Assembly (NCBI GenBank): GCA_963669155.1
Contig: OZ022576.1
Location: 10,744,441-10,808,440, forward strand
Length of the DNA stretch: 64,000 bases
Reading direction: 5' to 3'
Source of the DNA: Arbacia lixula
Taxonomy: Eukaryota; Echinodermata; Echinoidea; Arbacioida; Arbaciidae
This document shows, piece after piece, positions 61,302 through 64,000 of the stretch (position 1 is its first letter; every line of letters begins with the position of its first letter). Position numbers and translations under genes: made by a program. The notes under the pieces are model-generated. The model was not told where the DNA came from and did not search any database. It was given only the letters and a program-made list of their open reading frames with translations.

Positions 61302-62579
61302 CACTGAACATAATATGGAATCTTTTGATGTTTTTTTTTAAATAAATCTAAGCTGATTTTGTTCATATTAATATCTGTAATAGATCATAAAGGACGTTCA
61401 GTTGCACGAATATTTGTAATGGTGCAAAATCGAAATGCATGATTTAACATAATAAGATACTCGGAAATGTAAAAATACAAGAAAAGTATTATATCATGTA
61501 GCCATGTAGCATATACATTTTTGGAGTCTAAACGAAACATGACTTTGCCAATTCTCAACCTGGAAAAACAATTTAAGAAATATATTATCATTATGAAGAG
61601 AAGAACAATGGTGGTAACAAGAAATATTATCAAAGGATCATGTAAATCATAATCATGTATACACTTTTTATCTCCTATGTACCTATGTAATATCAATGAC
61701 AATGCATGCTCTGCTATAACGCCATGCAAAGGGACACCCTGAAATTGTGTTACAGCTGTTAAATGAATTAGATTAACCGAGTTTTCCTCCATAATCAATA
61801 CCTTGTCTCTAGGCTTTCCATGTCACAATCAGAGGGAGCAGGTTGGGAAGGTAGACAACACAAAGTTGTATGAGCGTGGAAGGAACAAGGAGAAGTGAGA
61901 GTTGGGTAGCTCGTTTCCATATTTCAGCTAACTTTCATCTAACCCTGGCACAATCAGTATCTGCATTGTGCATTGAGTATTGTTCTACCGCCGTAATATC
62001 AGTGATGAATGAAAGTTATGTCATTAGATGAAAACTGACAAGATGATTTGAATCTTGTTTCCTGTGATGCTTAATTTTTAAATGCGACACCCGTCGGTGT
62101 GTGTACGTCATGCATGCATGTCAATTATTTCAACCTGATCTGATGTGTATCAAGTGTTTGGCCGGCCATTTAATTGGCGTCAAGGGATATTAATCTCAGA
62201 CATGTATCCATTTCGAGTGATCTACATTAGGCCTTATAATGTATTGTGAAAAATGCCCAAGTTTGGCGCCCCATCCGCGATATGCAATATGAAACACGAA
62301 CAGTGTTATATTCTCGGGTAAATTTAATGGGAAGAGTACATACTGTCATCAAATATGCTTGCTCTGAATTAGGAAAGAAGACCGACAATGCATGAACAGT
62401 GATGAGCGAATGGGAAATAGCATATCGAATTTAGTGTTTGTATTCTTCGAGTGGAAGATGAAAATGATAACAAAAAAGATGAAAGCAAATGGCAAAATAA
62501 TCGGGAGGAGAGGGAAGAGAGAGAAAGGAAGGATGAGGCACGTAGGAAGTAGAGAGGGAACGCCAAAGATGAAGACAAG

Positions 62580-62796
62580 GCAGAGAGAGAGAGAGAAAGA
62601 AGAGAGGGAAAGAGAAAGCAAAGAGTAAGAGTTGAAGAAGAAAAAGAAGGAGGAGGAGGAGAAGAAGAAGAAGACGAAGAAGAAGAAGGAGGAGGAGGAG
62701 GAGGAGGAGAAGAAGGAGGAGGAGGAAAAGGAGGAGGAGTAGAAGAAGAAATGGAAGAAGAAGAAGAAGAAGAAGAAGAAGAAGAAGAAGAAGAAA
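62580..62796. repeat. (GAA)n/(GGA)n purine tract, copy B
   Basis: Counterpart of 42050-42331 but shorter and differently interrupted. Confidence 0.93.
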
Positions 62797-62807
62797 GGCA
62801 GAAAAAG

Positions 62808-62923
62808 AAGAAAGGAAGGAGAAGAAAATTATAAAAAAGAAAGAGAAAATAACAAATCCAACGATGAAATGTTTCGAAAAGATCTGATTAAATCAGGGAT
62901 GTGGAAGTGAGACTCCTGATTAG
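62808..62923. repeat. Dispersed ~118-bp unit, inverted copy inside the GAA tract of copy B
   Basis: Reverse complement of 11422-11540 with about ten differences, and absent from copy A at the same place. Short GAA runs lie on both sides. Confidence 0.78.
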
Positions 62924-64000
62924 AAAAAGAAGAAGAAGAAGAATAGAAGAAGAAGAGACAATAATAGTAGAAAAAGAAAGGAGATGATGAAACAAAAACA
63001 AACACACAGAAATAGACTGTGACCAAACGAGAGAGAGGGGTGAAGTTAGCAGAAAGGGGGAGGGAGACAGATCGAGGGAGGTGGATTGATATATCATTGG
63101 ACGTACTAACTGGGCAGAGATGCTTTGTAGAACTCACGTTTCACCACCTTGCGCGCGAAATGTCACGATCACGACGATATCTGATCCCGTGGCAAACATT
63201 AGATATCAATCACATTCGTCTGCTGGTAGTCTATCATTAGGGAGAATGATTTATTATTCGGCTCTTTTTCTCATCATCTCTTAGGTCAAACAGTTAAACA
63301 TCCTATAATATGATCAAAGTGGATTCCTTTCTTATTTTGTTCTCAACGAAGAAACTAATCTTTTGTATTAACACATTCATTTTTATCCTAAAATGTACAT
63401 TAAAGTTCTTTGATGGGTGAATTGAGAAACAAATAGAGTATATTTCTTCGATTCAATATTTTTGTTGTATTGAGAAAAAAAACAAAAATAGAAGATAATA
63501 AAGAACAAACGTGAAACATGGCGTCAAGCCTTGTACTCACATTGTTACCAGCCCGAGTATTGTGAGCAATCCTACTGAATGAAAAATTAATATTTCTCTT
63601 TATCCATGTTTGCACCTGAACGTGGATAATGACAAATAATTGGTCTTGATCCGACATGTCTCTACAAATGGCGAAATAGCGACAGTGATGCTACGCCAAA
63701 TAATGATTCTATTGTTTGCCTGTTGCATCTCGTAAGTACATTTTGTAAACTCAGTGACCAAATTGATGCCCCTATGTGATTAATGGCGGCCACAGTTCTG
63801 TTGATTTTGGATACTTAATCTTAAGGTCTTGCTTGTAGACGAAAAGCGAATTGATCAAAATGGTAGGTTTGAATCAAAGGGCTGAAATACCAAGAAAAGT
63901 ACTTAAGACATAATACGCATGCCATGTTGTTTATGATTACGTTGAGTGTTACCACACTTGTACTGATACGTTATAATTCCCTTTCTTTTTTTCTTTCCAT

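Larger units (their letters stand above)
44001..64000 (+). repeat. Copy B of the ~20-kb duplicated segment
   Basis: Collinear with 23386-43413, running off the right edge. Relative to A it has an ~818-bp insertion (47103-47920) and a ~120-bp insertion (62808-62923). It lacks about 345 bp (A 37887-38231), about 200-330 bp at A 35590-35920, and several stretches of 15-80 bp. Some deletion junctions have short matching bases, as in replication slippage or end joining. Confidence 0.97.
61302..64000. other. Noncoding, right end of copy B
   Basis: No gene supported. It holds the GAA/GGA purine tract (62580-62796) and the inserted dispersed unit (62808-62923). Confidence 0.45.

Noticed and set aside
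1..64000. CRISPR arrays, operons, ribosome-binding sites, viral genes
   Set aside because: None visible. Intron/exon structure and repeat content are eukaryotic, and the only polymerase gene is a non-LTR retrotransposon.

Overview
The window is genomic DNA from a multicellular eukaryote, with spliced genes, long introns, many microsatellites and two scaffold gaps of exactly 200 N. The gene content (a secreted von Willebrand C protein, a rhodopsin-class GPCR) and the microsatellite and inverted-repeat load suggest a marine invertebrate. A deuterostome such as an echinoderm or lancelet is my guess, not a demonstrated assignment.

Positions 1-23385 are single copy. They carry a minus-strand gene spread over about 21.5 kb. 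Its visible exons, in transcript order, are: signal peptide (22339-22222), VWC domain (14665-14438), a possible exon (5162-4894), a four-sequon domain I do not recognise (4528-4070), a Thr/Pro mucin-like exon (2113-1727), and an Arg/Gly plus Gln/Tyr-rich exon (1433-798). Apart from the possible exon, every visible internal splice boundary is phase 1, so the exons join in frame; this is typical of modular extracellular proteins. The introns hold a purine tract over 1 kb long, a 5'-truncated LINE with an intact reverse transcriptase frame, an inverted-repeat hairpin, short tandem duplications and many microsatellites.

Positions 23386-43413 (copy A) and 44001-64000 (copy B) are two collinear, same-orientation copies of one ~20 kb segment, separated by a 200 N gap. 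They differ by a few percent in substitutions plus indels of 10 to about 820 bp. Each has one first coding exon of the same class A GPCR (30972-31336 and 52359-52723), and no later GPCR exon was seen. Copy B begins immediately after the gap at the base that follows a poly-C/(CT)n microsatellite in copy A. The simplest explanation is two haplotypes of one locus placed in tandem by the assembler; a recent real duplication is the alternative.

Comparing A with B gives a natural alignment. It shows one nonsynonymous against five synonymous changes in the GPCR exon, several noncoding blocks that are almost unchanged, foldback elements partly deleted in B, and two B-specific insertions. One of these carries a 143-bp palindrome whose minus strand has the core layout of a hammerhead ribozyme. 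A ~270-bp element present twice in each copy, with an invariant core containing an RFX half-site and GATA-type sites, is a candidate regulatory module.
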